The translations under genes were made by a program, and so were the position numbers. This document shows, in pieces, positions 33,961 through 41,869 of a DNA stretch of 64,000 nucleotides. Source of the stretch: Herbidospora yilanensis (GTDB lineage Bacteria; Actinomycetota; Actinomycetes; Streptosporangiales; Streptosporangiaceae); contig NZ_BBXE01000035.1 of assembly GCF_001570565.1 (NCBI RefSeq), positions 62,001-126,000 of the forward strand, given 5' to 3'. How positions within the stretch are numbered: position 1 is the stretch's first letter; each line of letters opens with the position of its first letter. A model generated the notes under the pieces. It saw only the letters and a list, made by a program, of their open reading frames with translations, had not been told where the DNA came from and made no database searches.

Positions 33961-36081
33961 ATGCGCCGACTGTTCATGGCGCTGCTCGGGGCGGTCCTGT
34001 TAGGGAGCGCGCTCTCCGCCGTGCCGACGGCCGCGGGCGCGGCACCGCTCACGAAGGTCCTCGTCTTCAGCAAGACCGCCGGGTTCCGGCACGACTCGAT
34101 CCCCACGGGGATCGCCGCGATCCAGCAGCTGGGCGCCGCCAACGGCTTCACCGTGACGGCCACCGAGGACGCGGCCCAGTTCACCACGGCCGACCTGGCC
34201 CAGTACCAGGCGGTCGTCTGGCTCTCCACCACGGGCGACGTGCTGAACGCGGCCCAGCAGACCGCGTTCCAGTCGTACATCGCCGGCGGCGGGGGCTACG
34301 TCGGCGTGCACGCCGCGGCCGACACCGAATACGACTGGTCCTGGTACGGCGGCCTCGTCGGCGCCTACTTCGCGAGTCACCCGGCCACCCAGAACGCCGT
34401 GGTCAAGGTCGAGGACCGGTCGAACGTGTCGACCTCGCACCTGCCGCGGACCTGGACCCGTCTGGACGAGTGGTACGACTACCGCACCAACCCCCGTTCG
34501 GTCGCGCGGGTGCTCGCCTCGCTCGACGAATCGACGTACAGCGGCGGTTCGATGGGCAGCGACCACCCGATCACCTGGTGCCAGAACTACGGCGGCGGCC
34601 GGAGCTGGTACACCGGCATGGGGCACACGCAGGAGACCTTCGCCGACGCCGGCTTCCGGCAGATGCTCCTGGGCGGCATCCAGATCGCGGCCGGGTTCCG
34701 GGCGGCCGACTGCCGCCCCGAGACCGGCTACACCCCGCTCTTCGACGGCACCCAGGCCGGCCTCGACCGGTGGCGGCAGGCGGGACCCGGCGGCTTCACC
34801 CTGGCGAACGGCACCCTGACCTCGTTCGGCGGCATGGGCCTGCTCTGGTATCCGGTCTCCACCTTCGCCGACTACTCGCTCAAGGCCGACTGGATGATGC
34901 CGGGCGACGACAACGGCGGCGTCTTCATCGGCTTCCCCGACCCGCAGGGCGACCCGTGGAAACCGGTCGACCAGGGCCACGAGATCCAGATCGACGCCAC
35001 CGACGCCGACCCCTCGCGCACCACCGGCTCGGTCTACGGCCTGTCGGCCCCCGACGCCGCGCTCCGCGACGCCGCCCTCAACCCGCCGGGGACGTGGAAC
35101 GCCTACGAGATCAAGGTGACCGGCACCCGCATCGAGATCTGGCTCAACGGCGTCAAGATCAACGACTACACCAGCTCCCGCGCGATCCAGAACGGCTACA
35201 TCGGCCTGCAGAACGACGGCGCCGGCCTGGACGTCAACTACCGCGACATCCGGATCAAGGGCGACGCCACCACCCCGCCGCCGCAGCCGGCCGACCTGGC
35301 CCGGGGCAAGATCGCGACCGCCTCCAGCGTCGAGCCCGGGAGTGCTCACGTGGCCGCCAACGCGGTCGACGGCGACACCGCCACCCGCTGGGGCTCGGCC
35401 TACGCCGACCCGCAGTGGATCACGGTCGACCTGGGGGCCTTGTACCACCTCAGCCGGGTCCGCCTGAACTGGGAGGCGGCCTACGGGCGGCAGTACCGCG
35501 TGGAGGTCTCCCCCGACAACACGACCTGGACGACGGTCTCCACGCAGACCGCCTCCGACGGCGAGATCGACGACCTCACCGTCTCGGGCACGGGCCGCTA
35601 CGTCCGGATCCACGGCACCCAGCGCGCCCTCACCGCCTACGGCTACTCGCTGTGGGACCTGAACGTCTACGGAACCCCCGCCACCGGCGGGCCGGCCCTG
35701 CTCTCCCGGAGCCGTCCGGTGACGGTCTCCAGCGTCGAACCCGGCAGCGCGCACGCGGGCGCCAACGCGGTCGACGGCGACACCGCGACCCGCTGGGGCT
35801 CGGCCTACGCCGACCCTCAGTGGATCACGGTCGACCTGGGCCAGACCCGTACGATCAACCGAGTCCGTCTCCAGTGGGAGACCGCCTACGGCCGGCAGTA
35901 CCGCGTGGAGACGTCCACGAACAACAGCACCTGGACGACGGTCTCCACCCAGACCGCCTCCGACGGCGGCGTCGACGACCTGACGGTCAACGGCGCCGGC
36001 CGCTACGTGCGGGTCTACGGCACCCAGCGGGCCACCGCCTGGGGCTACTCGCTCTGGGAGTTCGACGTCTACGGCTCGTAG
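33961..36081 (+). CDS. Secreted ThuA-DUF1080 (3-keto-glycoside hydrolase-like) protein with two CBM32-like domains
   Basis: This 706-residue exported protein has a signal (about 1-28), a ThuA-like domain (about 30-235: KVLVFSKTAGFRHDSIPTGI, YVGVHAAADTEYDW, YTGMGH), a DUF1080 domain (about 243-430: YTPLFDGTQAGLDRWRQ, MPGDDNGGVFIGFP, GHEIQIDATDAD, WNAYEIKVTGTRIEIWLNG) and two F5/8 type C domains (about 438-570 and 575-706). DUF1080 proteins include hydrolases of 3-keto-glycosides. ThuA domains occur in 3-keto-sugar metabolism. A neighbouring dehydrogenase bears the same binding modules, so oxidation followed by cleavage of one glycan is a reasonable inference. ATG 33961 has AGGAG at 33952-33956. 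Confidence 0.87.
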   Translation: MRRLFMALLGAVLLGSALSAVPTAAGAAPLTKVLVFSKTAGFRHDSIPTGIAAIQQLGAANGFTVTATEDAAQFTTADLAQYQAVVWLSTTGDVLNAAQQTAFQSYIAGGGGYVGVHAAADTEYDWSWYGGLVGAYFASHPATQNAVVKVEDRSNVSTSHLPRTWTRLDEWYDYRTNPRSVARVLASLDESTYSGGSMGSDHPITWCQNYGGGRSWYTGMGHTQETFADAGFRQMLLGGIQIAAGFRAADCRPETGYTPLFDGTQAGLDRWRQAGPGGFTLANGTLTSFGGMGLLWYPVSTFADYSLKADWMMPGDDNGGVFIGFPDPQGDPWKPVDQGHEIQIDATDADPSRTTGSVYGLSAPDAALRDAALNPPGTWNAYEIKVTGTRIEIWLNGVKINDYTSSRAIQNGYIGLQNDGAGLDVNYRDIRIKGDATTPPPQPADLARGKIATASSVEPGSAHVAANAVDGDTATRWGSAYADPQWITVDLGALYHLSRVRLNWEAAYGRQYRVEVSPDNTTWTTVSTQTASDGEIDDLTVSGTGRYVRIHGTQRALTAYGYSLWDLNVYGTPATGGPALLSRSRPVTVSSVEPGSAHAGANAVDGDTATRWGSAYADPQWITVDLGQTRTINRVRLQWETAYGRQYRVETSTNNSTWTTVSTQTASDGGVDDLTVNGAGRYVRVYGTQRATAWGYSLWEFDVYGS
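35296..36078 (+). repeat. Tandem CBM32-coding repeat, copy 2 (inverted partner at 27028-27810)
   Basis: Two consecutive F5/8 type C coding units have the same order and spacing as those in the sugar dehydrogenase gene. First units of both genes contain ALTxYGYSLWDLNVYGTPA and second units contain ATAWGYSLWEFDVxG, so the pair was copied as a unit. Within each gene the first and second units are also similar. Confidence 0.85.
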
Positions 36082-36094
36082 ACGCATGAGAGCG

Positions 36095-36165
36095 GCCCCC
36101 CTCGTCTTGCGGGCGAGGGGGGCTTCGTGGATGGGAGTGGCCCCCTCGTCCCGGGGACGAGGGGG
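36095..36165. terminator. Two tandem, sequence-related terminator hairpins between convergent genes
   Basis: Hairpin 1 has stem 36095-36104 with 36114-36123, and hairpin 2 has stem 36141-36150 with 36156-36165. Both use the core CCCCCTCG/CGAGGGGG. They separate the rightward ThuA-DUF1080 gene from the leftward chitinase gene and appear to be a duplicated module. Confidence 0.8.
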
Positions 36166-36189
36166 ACTTCCCCGTTGCGGGGCTCCGGG

Positions 36190-37554
36190 CTAGAAGCCGG
36201 CCGTGACGCGGGTGAAGTCCCAGTTGGCCTGGGCGACGCCCGAGCAGGTGTCGTTCAGGCCGCCCGAGCAGGGGCGGTCGCGGTTGACCGACCAGAAGGC
36301 CAGCCGGCCGAGGCCGCGGGCGCGGGCCCAGTCGCGGATCTGGGTCCAGGTGGCGACCGTGGTGACCTCGCTGTTGTCGGAGTAGCCGTTCATGCCCGAG
36401 ATGCCCATGCGGGCGTAGGCCTGCGCGTCGGTGTAGCCCCACAGGGACTTGAGCTGGTTCTTCAGCCCTTCGGACGCGCTGACGGTGGCGTTGTAGATGT
36501 TGGAGGCGCCGAAGTTGAACGGCATGAGGGTGTAGTTGTCGATCGGCACGTTCAGCGCGCGGGCCTGCTGGAGGAAGCGGGCCTCGGCGCCGGCCGGGCC
36601 GGACTGGCTCGTGCCGATGGTGACGACGACGCGGACGTTCGGATTGTTCTGCTTGATGATCTTGATGCCGTTGAGGATGCGGTCCTGGACGGTGTAGTTC
36701 CCCATCTCGTCGGTGTTCTCGACGTCGAAGTCGACCACGTTCGGCCCGTGGGCGTTGATGACCTGCTGCACGGCGCCGGCGAAGGCGTCCGGGGTGGAGC
36801 AGTTCGGGCCGAGCTTGTTACCGGACCAGCCGCCGAAGGAGATCTGGACCTGGCCGCCCGCGGCCTTGATGGCGTTGATCGTCGACTGGTCGGTGCCGCC
36901 GGTCAGGGGGCGCTGGCCGTCCCAGCGCGGCACGCAGCCGCCGCCGGACAGGATGAAGGCCATCGTGAAGGAGCGCACACCGGTCTGGCTCATGATCGAG
37001 GTGGCGCTGGGCGGGCTGCCCCAGCCGAGGTAGAGGTAGGGCGTGCCGGGGAACCTGGCCGGGTTGCCGGGGTCGGGGTTGCCGCCGCCGGTCGGGAGGG
37101 TCCAGCGCTGGTTGGCGCCGGCGAAGCAGTCCCAGATCTGGAGCGGGGTGCCGTCGGCCGAGGAGTTGCCGGTGGCGTCGAGGCACTTGCCGAGGGCGCG
37201 CAGGGTGCCGTCGGCCTGCGGGGTCCAGTTCTGGGCGGCGCTGCCGTTGCAGTCGTAGAGCTGCACGCGGGTGCCGTTGGCCGTGCCGGCGGCGGCGACG
37301 TCGAGGCACTTGCCGAGGGCGCGGATGGTCTGGCCCTGGCCGGTCGTCCACTGCTGGGCGTTGGTGCCGTTGCAGGTGTAGAGCTGGATGGTGGTGCCGT
37401 TGGCGGGGTTGGCGGCGGCGACGTCGACACACTTGCCGCCGAATCCGGTGATCTGCCCGACCGCCGCCTGGGCGGGGGCCGCGACGACACCGGTGAGCAC
37501 GAGCGCGGCGGCGCTCAGCACGGCTCCGGCGCGCAACAGTAAGCGGAGGCGCAT
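36190..37554 (-). CDS. Secreted GH18 chitinase-like enzyme with N-terminal CBM13
   Basis: This 454-residue exported protein has a signal (1-30), a ricin-type CBM13 trefoil (31-152) with three QxW motifs (QQW, QNW, QRW), a Gly/Pro linker (155-168) and a GH18 barrel (169-454). The catalytic DxDxE motif is VVDFDVE with D275, D277 and E279, the glutamate being the acid. QISFGGWSG is the preceding GH18 strand. It lacks the glycine after the first aspartate of the usual DGxDxDxE, as in some non-classical GH18 enzymes, so chitin is likely but not certain. It converges on ThuA-DUF1080. The upstream region has a GGAAAGTTTCC palindrome. Confidence 0.9.
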   Translation of the reverse strand: MRLRLLLRAGAVLSAAALVLTGVVAAPAQAAVGQITGFGGKCVDVAAANPANGTTIQLYTCNGTNAQQWTTGQGQTIRALGKCLDVAAAGTANGTRVQLYDCNGSAAQNWTPQADGTLRALGKCLDATGNSSADGTPLQIWDCFAGANQRWTLPTGGGNPDPGNPARFPGTPYLYLGWGSPPSATSIMSQTGVRSFTMAFILSGGGCVPRWDGQRPLTGGTDQSTINAIKAAGGQVQISFGGWSGNKLGPNCSTPDAFAGAVQQVINAHGPNVVDFDVENTDEMGNYTVQDRILNGIKIIKQNNPNVRVVVTIGTSQSGPAGAEARFLQQARALNVPIDNYTLMPFNFGASNIYNATVSASEGLKNQLKSLWGYTDAQAYARMGISGMNGYSDNSEVTTVATWTQIRDWARARGLGRLAFWSVNRDRPCSGGLNDTCSGVAQANWDFTRVTAGF

Positions 37555-37619
37555 GGGGGGTCTCTTTCCGACGGGCGAGTACGGGGAGAGGAGAGCCCGG
37601 CCGTTGCTTCTCCTCTTAA

Positions 37620-37680
37620 ATTAACTCGGATGGAACACCCTCCTACAGACCCCTGTCAATAGGAAAGTTTCCGAATTAAT
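37620..37680 (-). promoter_or_regulatory. Operator candidates upstream of the chitinase
   Basis: Palindrome GGAAAGTTTCC lies at 37662-37672. Overlapping it, TTCCGAATTAAT (37669-37680) matches, in inverted orientation, ATTAACTCGGAT at 37620-37631. Both resemble the ATCCGATTAAT repeats of the fuconate promoter with one extra base. They lie about 65-125 bp upstream of the chitinase start. Confidence 0.45.
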
Positions 37681-37736
37681 TCACCCGCCGATCGCCTTCG
37701 GAAGCGGTTGAACTGCGGGAATGCGCTCTCCTGTCA

Positions 37737-38912
37737 TCACCGCCCATCGAGAGCGTGGAGAAGTCTGGTCACTTCCACGCGCCACAGGCTGTCTGCCGGG
37801 AACCACCTGGACCGTTCCGACAAGGCGCGGGCGGCATGGCCGGCGGCGTCCGCCCGGGCCCCTGTCCGGGCGATCACCACCCACGGCCGCCCGGGATCGG
37901 CCCCGCCCCACCACGGCCGGGGCCGGACCGCGGACAACCCGGCCGCCAGCCGCGCCGCCCGCTCCGCGTCCCCCGGCCGACCGGCCGCGAGGTGCGCCTC
38001 GGCCGTCAGCAGCGCCGCCCGGATCTGCCGCCCCGCGTCGAGCGGCCCCCCGAGCGACATGCAGGCCTCGGCCACGGTCAGCGCGTGTTCCGCGGCCTCC
38101 CCCATACTCCCGGCCCGCCCGGCCCCCGCTCGTGAACCGGCGTCAGCCGCCACTCCTCCACCCGGCCCCGAGCCCGCGCTGAGAGCCGTTTGAACACCCT
38201 GCCCCGTTCCCGGGCCGTTTTCGCGTGCCGCCTTCGCACCCGGCTCCGGCCCGTTCTCCGGCCGCGCTCGTGCCGTCGCCCCCGCTCCGGCCGCCGCCAG
38301 CCGGGCGGAGGCCTCCAAAGCGCGGGCCTCCCAGGTGAGCAGGTGGTCGCCGCCCAGGACGGCGGCGCGGCGGCCCGACTCCTCCGCCGCCAGCTCGGCG
38401 GCCTCCGCGGTGGTCCGGCGGGCGTCCGGGTCGAGCAGCGGCAGGGTCAGGAGCGTGACGACCAGGTCGGTCCGGGCCACGCCGGTCCAGTGGTCGTGGC
38501 GGCCCAGGGTCTCGTGGCGGCGGGCGAGTTCGGCGCGCTGGGCGGTGAGCGCCCGGCGCAGGTCGTCGGGGCGGGCCCGGCGGGCGAGCCAGCGCAGATG
38601 GGCACTGGCGATCTCCATGGTGACCGGGTCGTCGGGGCCGAGGGAGACGCCCGCCTCGGCGTGCGCGGCCGACCAGGCGGCCACCGTCTCGTCCACCTGG
38701 CGGGTGCGGCTCAGTTCCCGTTCGGCCGCGGCGGCGACGCGGAGGGTGGTCGGGTGGGCGGCGCCCAGGTGGGCGCGGGCGCTGCCGAGCAGGTCGCCCA
38801 GTTCGGCCGCGGCGGACGGGCCGCCCGCGCGCACGATGGCGCGCAGGCGGGCGATCCAGGAGTGGCCGGCCGGCTGGGCCGGCCCGTCAGGCCGCGCGGG
38901 GGCCGTTGTCAC
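37737..38912 (-). CDS. TPR-like helical protein of unknown function
   Basis: This 391-residue soluble protein is made of repeated helix pairs resembling the TPR region of actinobacterial regulators: LGSARAHLGAAHPTTLRVAA, LSRTRQVDETVAAWSAAHAEA and AHLAAGRPGDAERAARLAAG. A Gly/Ala/Pro-rich low-complexity insert (about 213-275) interrupts it. No DNA-binding or NTPase domain is seen. GTG/ATG choice is open, and the listed start overlaps the upstream regulator gene by 26 bp, so coupling is likely and the pair may work together. Confidence 0.65.
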   Translation of the reverse strand: MTTAPARPDGPAQPAGHSWIARLRAIVRAGGPSAAAELGDLLGSARAHLGAAHPTTLRVAAAAERELSRTRQVDETVAAWSAAHAEAGVSLGPDDPVTMEIASAHLRWLARRARPDDLRRALTAQRAELARRHETLGRHDHWTGVARTDLVVTLLTLPLLDPDARRTTAEAAELAAEESGRRAAVLGGDHLLTWEARALEASARLAAAGAGATARARPENGPEPGAKAARENGPGTGQGVQTALSAGSGPGGGVAADAGSRAGAGRAGSMGEAAEHALTVAEACMSLGGPLDAGRQIRAALLTAEAHLAAGRPGDAERAARLAAGLSAVRPRPWWGGADPGRPWVVIARTGARADAAGHAARALSERSRWFPADSLWRVEVTRLLHALDGR

Positions 38913-39705
38913 GTTCCCGTCCCTCCGTCCTGATGGTCCGGCGCAGCGCGTCGGCGGCGGCTTCGAGCAGGTCGGCGGCGGCCGTCCGCTCCGGCGGGTC
39001 GAGCCGGGCCGACAACACCGCCACGACGGCGTCGGCGAGCGCGGGCAGCGGCTCGGTGGCGCGTTCCACGGCCGGGATCCGCGACTCCAGCGCGGGCCGC
39101 ACCCCGTCGAGGACCACTTCGGCCGGCACGTGCAGCCCGCGCGTCGCGTCGATGATCACGTTCTGGAGCAGGCAGAAGACGTCGCGCGCGGTGGCCCGGG
39201 GACCGAAGACCGTCATGAGGTCCTCCACCGCGCAGACCGGCGGCTCCAGCCCGGTGGCCCGCAGCAGGCCCGGGTGGTCGGCGGCGAAGTCGGCCACCGC
39301 CAGCACCAGCCCCTCGGCGGCGGCCATCCGCCCGCCCGGTCCTGACTCCAGCATCTGTAGCCAGCTATCGCGATAGGGCCAGAAAGTCCAGACCACGGTC
39401 TCGCGCGCCAGTTCGGTCAGCGCGTCGACCCGCCCGAAGCAGTCGGGCAGCCCCCCGTCGTAGGCCGCCGCCAGCGAATGACGCGCCCTCGGTCCCACGA
39501 CCGTGTACAACGTGCTGGTCGAGCCCCCCGACACGTCCAGCACCTCCTTGCCGACCCGGCCACCGGCCTCGGCCACCTCGCGGCAGGCCGCGTAGTAGAC
39601 CGTCCTGGTCGCCCAGTGGCGTTGTCCGTGGCGGCTCCCCTGTAACAGGCCGTCCCGCCAACGGGCGGCCACGCTCCGGCGAGATTCCGTGAGTACGTCG
39701 GCCAC
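38887..39705 (-). CDS. Putative TetR-like helix-turn-helix regulator
   Basis: This protein of about 272 residues has near residues 25-70 YYAACREVAEAGGRVGKEVL followed by SGGSTSTLYTVVGPRARHSL, like the helix-turn-helix of TetR-type regulators with an unusual STSTLYTVVG recognition helix. The rest is all-helical, as a ligand domain would be. GTG 39705 has GGGAGGGG 4-5 bp upstream, and GTG 39717 would embed that site. It is divergent from an MFS exporter gene, a common arrangement for a repressor and its efflux pump, and overlaps the TPR gene. Confidence 0.62.
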   Translation of the reverse strand: MADVLTESRRSVAARWRDGLLQGSRHGQRHWATRTVYYAACREVAEAGGRVGKEVLDVSGGSTSTLYTVVGPRARHSLAAAYDGGLPDCFGRVDALTELARETVVWTFWPYRDSWLQMLESGPGGRMAAAEGLVLAVADFAADHPGLLRATGLEPPVCAVEDLMTVFGPRATARDVFCLLQNVIIDATRGLHVPAEVVLDGVRPALESRIPAVERATEPLPALADAVVAVLSARLDPPERTAAADLLEAAADALRRTIRTEGRERDNGPRAA

Positions 39706-39927
39706 GACCCCTCCCACCCGTACGGAAGTATTCGAATTGTCGACAGAAGACTACAGCTGACTTAAGTACTTTTCACGACCTGATTGCTTTTGGTGGCATT
39801 GGTGAGGATGTTCACCAGGTGTTCCCTGCGGAAAGACAGCCGATCGGCCAACATGGAGGGGCCCGGGCCGAACCGTGCAAAAGTGACATGAATAGGATGC
39901 AATTCGATCTGCACGGAAAGGCACCAC

Positions 39928-41382
39928 GTGACTCCCCCAGCTCGCCGCGGCGGCGCGATCATCACAGCACTGGCGTCGGCGGGGATCGTGGTCTCGGTGA
40001 TGCAGACCATCGTCATCCCGATCGTGCCCGAGCTGCCGCGGTACCTCCACACCGACGCCGCCTCGGTCACGTGGGTGCTGACCGCCACCCTGCTGGCGGG
40101 CGCCATCGCGACCCCGCTCACCGGGCGGCTGGGCGACATGTTCGGCAAGCGGCGGCTGCTGCTGATCTGCCTCGCGCTGCTGGTCGCCGGGTCGGTGGTG
40201 GGGGCGCTCAGCTCCTCGGTCGTGCCGATGATCGTCGGCCGGGCGCTCCAGGGGTGCGCTGCCGGGGTGATCCCGCTCGGCATCAGTCTCATGCGCGACG
40301 AACTGGCCCCCGAGCGGCTCGGCTCCGCCATGGGCCTGATGAGCTCCTCCCTCGGCGTCGGCGGCGCGCTCGGCCTCCCGGCCGCCGCCGCCATCGCCCA
40401 GAACGCGAGCTGGCACCTGCTGTTCTGGGGCGCCGCCGGGCTGGGCCTGATCGCCATGATCATGGTGTGGACGCTCGTGCCGGAGTCGAGCGACCGCAGC
40501 GGCGGCCGGATCGACTTCCCCGGCGCGATCGGGCTGACCGCCGGGCTGCTCTGCCTGCTGCTGGCCATCACCAAGGGCGGCGACTGGGGCTGGGGCGAGC
40601 CGCTGACGCTGGGGCTGTTCGGCGCGGCCCTGGTGATCCTGGCCGTGTGGGGCGTCTACGAGCTGCGCCGCCCGGGGCCGCTGGTCGACCTGCGCACCTC
40701 CGCGCGGCGTCCGGTCCTGCTCACCAACATCGCCTCGATCGCGATCGGCTTCGCCATGTACGCCCAGGCGCTCGCCATCCCGCAGCTCCTCCAGTTGCCC
40801 GCCGCCACCGGCCACGGGCTCGGCCAGTCGATGCTCGTGGCGGGCCTGTGCATGGCGCCCGGCGGCCTGGTCATGATCTTCGTGTCGCCCCTGTCGGCCA
40901 AGCTGTCGGCCTGGAAGGGCGCCAAGGTGTCGCTGATGACCGGCGCCCTGTTGTTCGCGGCCGGCGACGTCGCCGCGTTGTGGCTGCTGAGCGCCCCCTG
41001 GCAGCTCATCGTGGTCAGCATGATCACCTCGACCGGCATGGCCCTGGCGTTCGCCGCCATCCCGGCGCTGATCATGGCGAACGTCCCGCACACCGAGACC
41101 GCCGCCGCCAACGGCCTCAACGCGCTGATGCGCTCGGTGGGCACCTCCACCGCCAGCGCGGTGGTCGGCGTGGCGCTGGCGCACATGACCCAGCCGTTCG
41201 CCGGGGTCCTCGTGCCGACCCTCGACGGATTCAAGCTGACGTTCGTCCTGGGAGCGGCGGCCGCCATGCTGGCGGCGCTGATCATGGCGTTCGTCCCCGG
41301 GCGGCGGCGAAGTGTGGCGTACGCCACCCCCACAAAAGAAGCGGCGGGTATGGCGGCCGGCCACGTTCACCGCCCCTCGTAA
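39928..41382 (+). CDS. MFS exporter, DHA2 (14-TM) family
   Basis: This 484-residue membrane protein has about 14 hydrophobic segments. It contains drug-efflux motif A GRLGDMFGKRRLL after the second segment, DHA2-type motif GRALQGCAAGVIPLGISLMR and motif C-like SSSLGVGGALGLPAAAAIA. It should export hydrophobic compounds in exchange for protons. GTG 39928 has GGAAAGG 6 bp upstream. It is divergent from a TetR-like gene, so repression by that protein and induction by substrate is likely. Confidence 0.93.
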   Translation: MTPPARRGGAIITALASAGIVVSVMQTIVIPIVPELPRYLHTDAASVTWVLTATLLAGAIATPLTGRLGDMFGKRRLLLICLALLVAGSVVGALSSSVVPMIVGRALQGCAAGVIPLGISLMRDELAPERLGSAMGLMSSSLGVGGALGLPAAAAIAQNASWHLLFWGAAGLGLIAMIMVWTLVPESSDRSGGRIDFPGAIGLTAGLLCLLLAITKGGDWGWGEPLTLGLFGAALVILAVWGVYELRRPGPLVDLRTSARRPVLLTNIASIAIGFAMYAQALAIPQLLQLPAATGHGLGQSMLVAGLCMAPGGLVMIFVSPLSAKLSAWKGAKVSLMTGALLFAAGDVAALWLLSAPWQLIVVSMITSTGMALAFAAIPALIMANVPHTETAAANGLNALMRSVGTSTASAVVGVALAHMTQPFAGVLVPTLDGFKLTFVLGAAAAMLAALIMAFVPGRRRSVAYATPTKEAAGMAAGHVHRPS

Positions 41383-41456
41383 CCGGCATATCGTCCTCCT
41401 CAGCGGGGGATGTGGCCCACAAGGACACATCACCCGACCACACTGCGAGGACCGCG

Positions 41457-41774
41457 ATGGATCCGCTTCTGCCCGCCATCCAGCAGATGATCGACGCCAC
41501 CAACCGGGGCGACGACGACGCTCTCCTGGGGGCGTTCGCCGAGGACGCCGTCGTCAACGATTTCGGCCGCACGTTCGAGGGGCGCGACCGGATCGCCGAA
41601 TGGAACACGCGGGAGCACATCGGCGCCCGCACGAAGATCGTGGTCACGGGGGCGCGCACCACGGGCGAATCGACCACTGTCGCGGTCACCGTGTCCGGCG
41701 ACGGCTACAACGGGCCGGGCACCCTGACGTTCCGCACGCACGACACCCTTATCGACCGGCTTGACATCACCTGA
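41457..41774 (+). CDS. SnoaL-like (NTF2-fold) small protein
   Basis: This 105-residue NTF2-like protein reads IQQMIDATNRGDDDALLGAF, DAVVNDFGRTFEGRDRIAEW and a closing strand GTLTFRTHDTLIDRLDIT. Such folds act as small isomerases/cyclases or as binding proteins. No catalytic residues can be assigned. ATG 41457 has GCGAGG 6-7 bp upstream. It lies 74 bp behind the MFS gene. Confidence 0.85.
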   Translation: MDPLLPAIQQMIDATNRGDDDALLGAFAEDAVVNDFGRTFEGRDRIAEWNTREHIGARTKIVVTGARTTGESTTVAVTVSGDGYNGPGTLTFRTHDTLIDRLDIT

Positions 41775-41833
41775 CGGGGGACGTCGGTCAAGCGCCGGGA
41801 AAGGGCGGTGCAAGCGGAAGGTCTATCACTTGT

Positions 41834-41845
41834 TCGCGTACGCGA
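41834..41845. promoter_or_regulatory. Palindrome TCGCGTACGCGA upstream of the TPR-protein gene
   Basis: This perfect 12-bp inverted repeat ends 24 bp before ATG 41870 and just ahead of its GAAGGAG ribosome binding site, within the likely promoter or leader. The binding protein is unknown. Confidence 0.4.
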
Positions 41846-41869
41846 TGAAACGTACGAGAAGGAGCGCGG

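Noticed and set aside
34000-36087. Long minus-strand ORF opposite the ThuA-DUF1080 gene
   Set aside because: Shadow frame with low-complexity translation and no start signal.
37555-37736. DasR operator upstream of the chitinase
   Set aside because: No ACTGGTCTAGACCAGT-like site is present.
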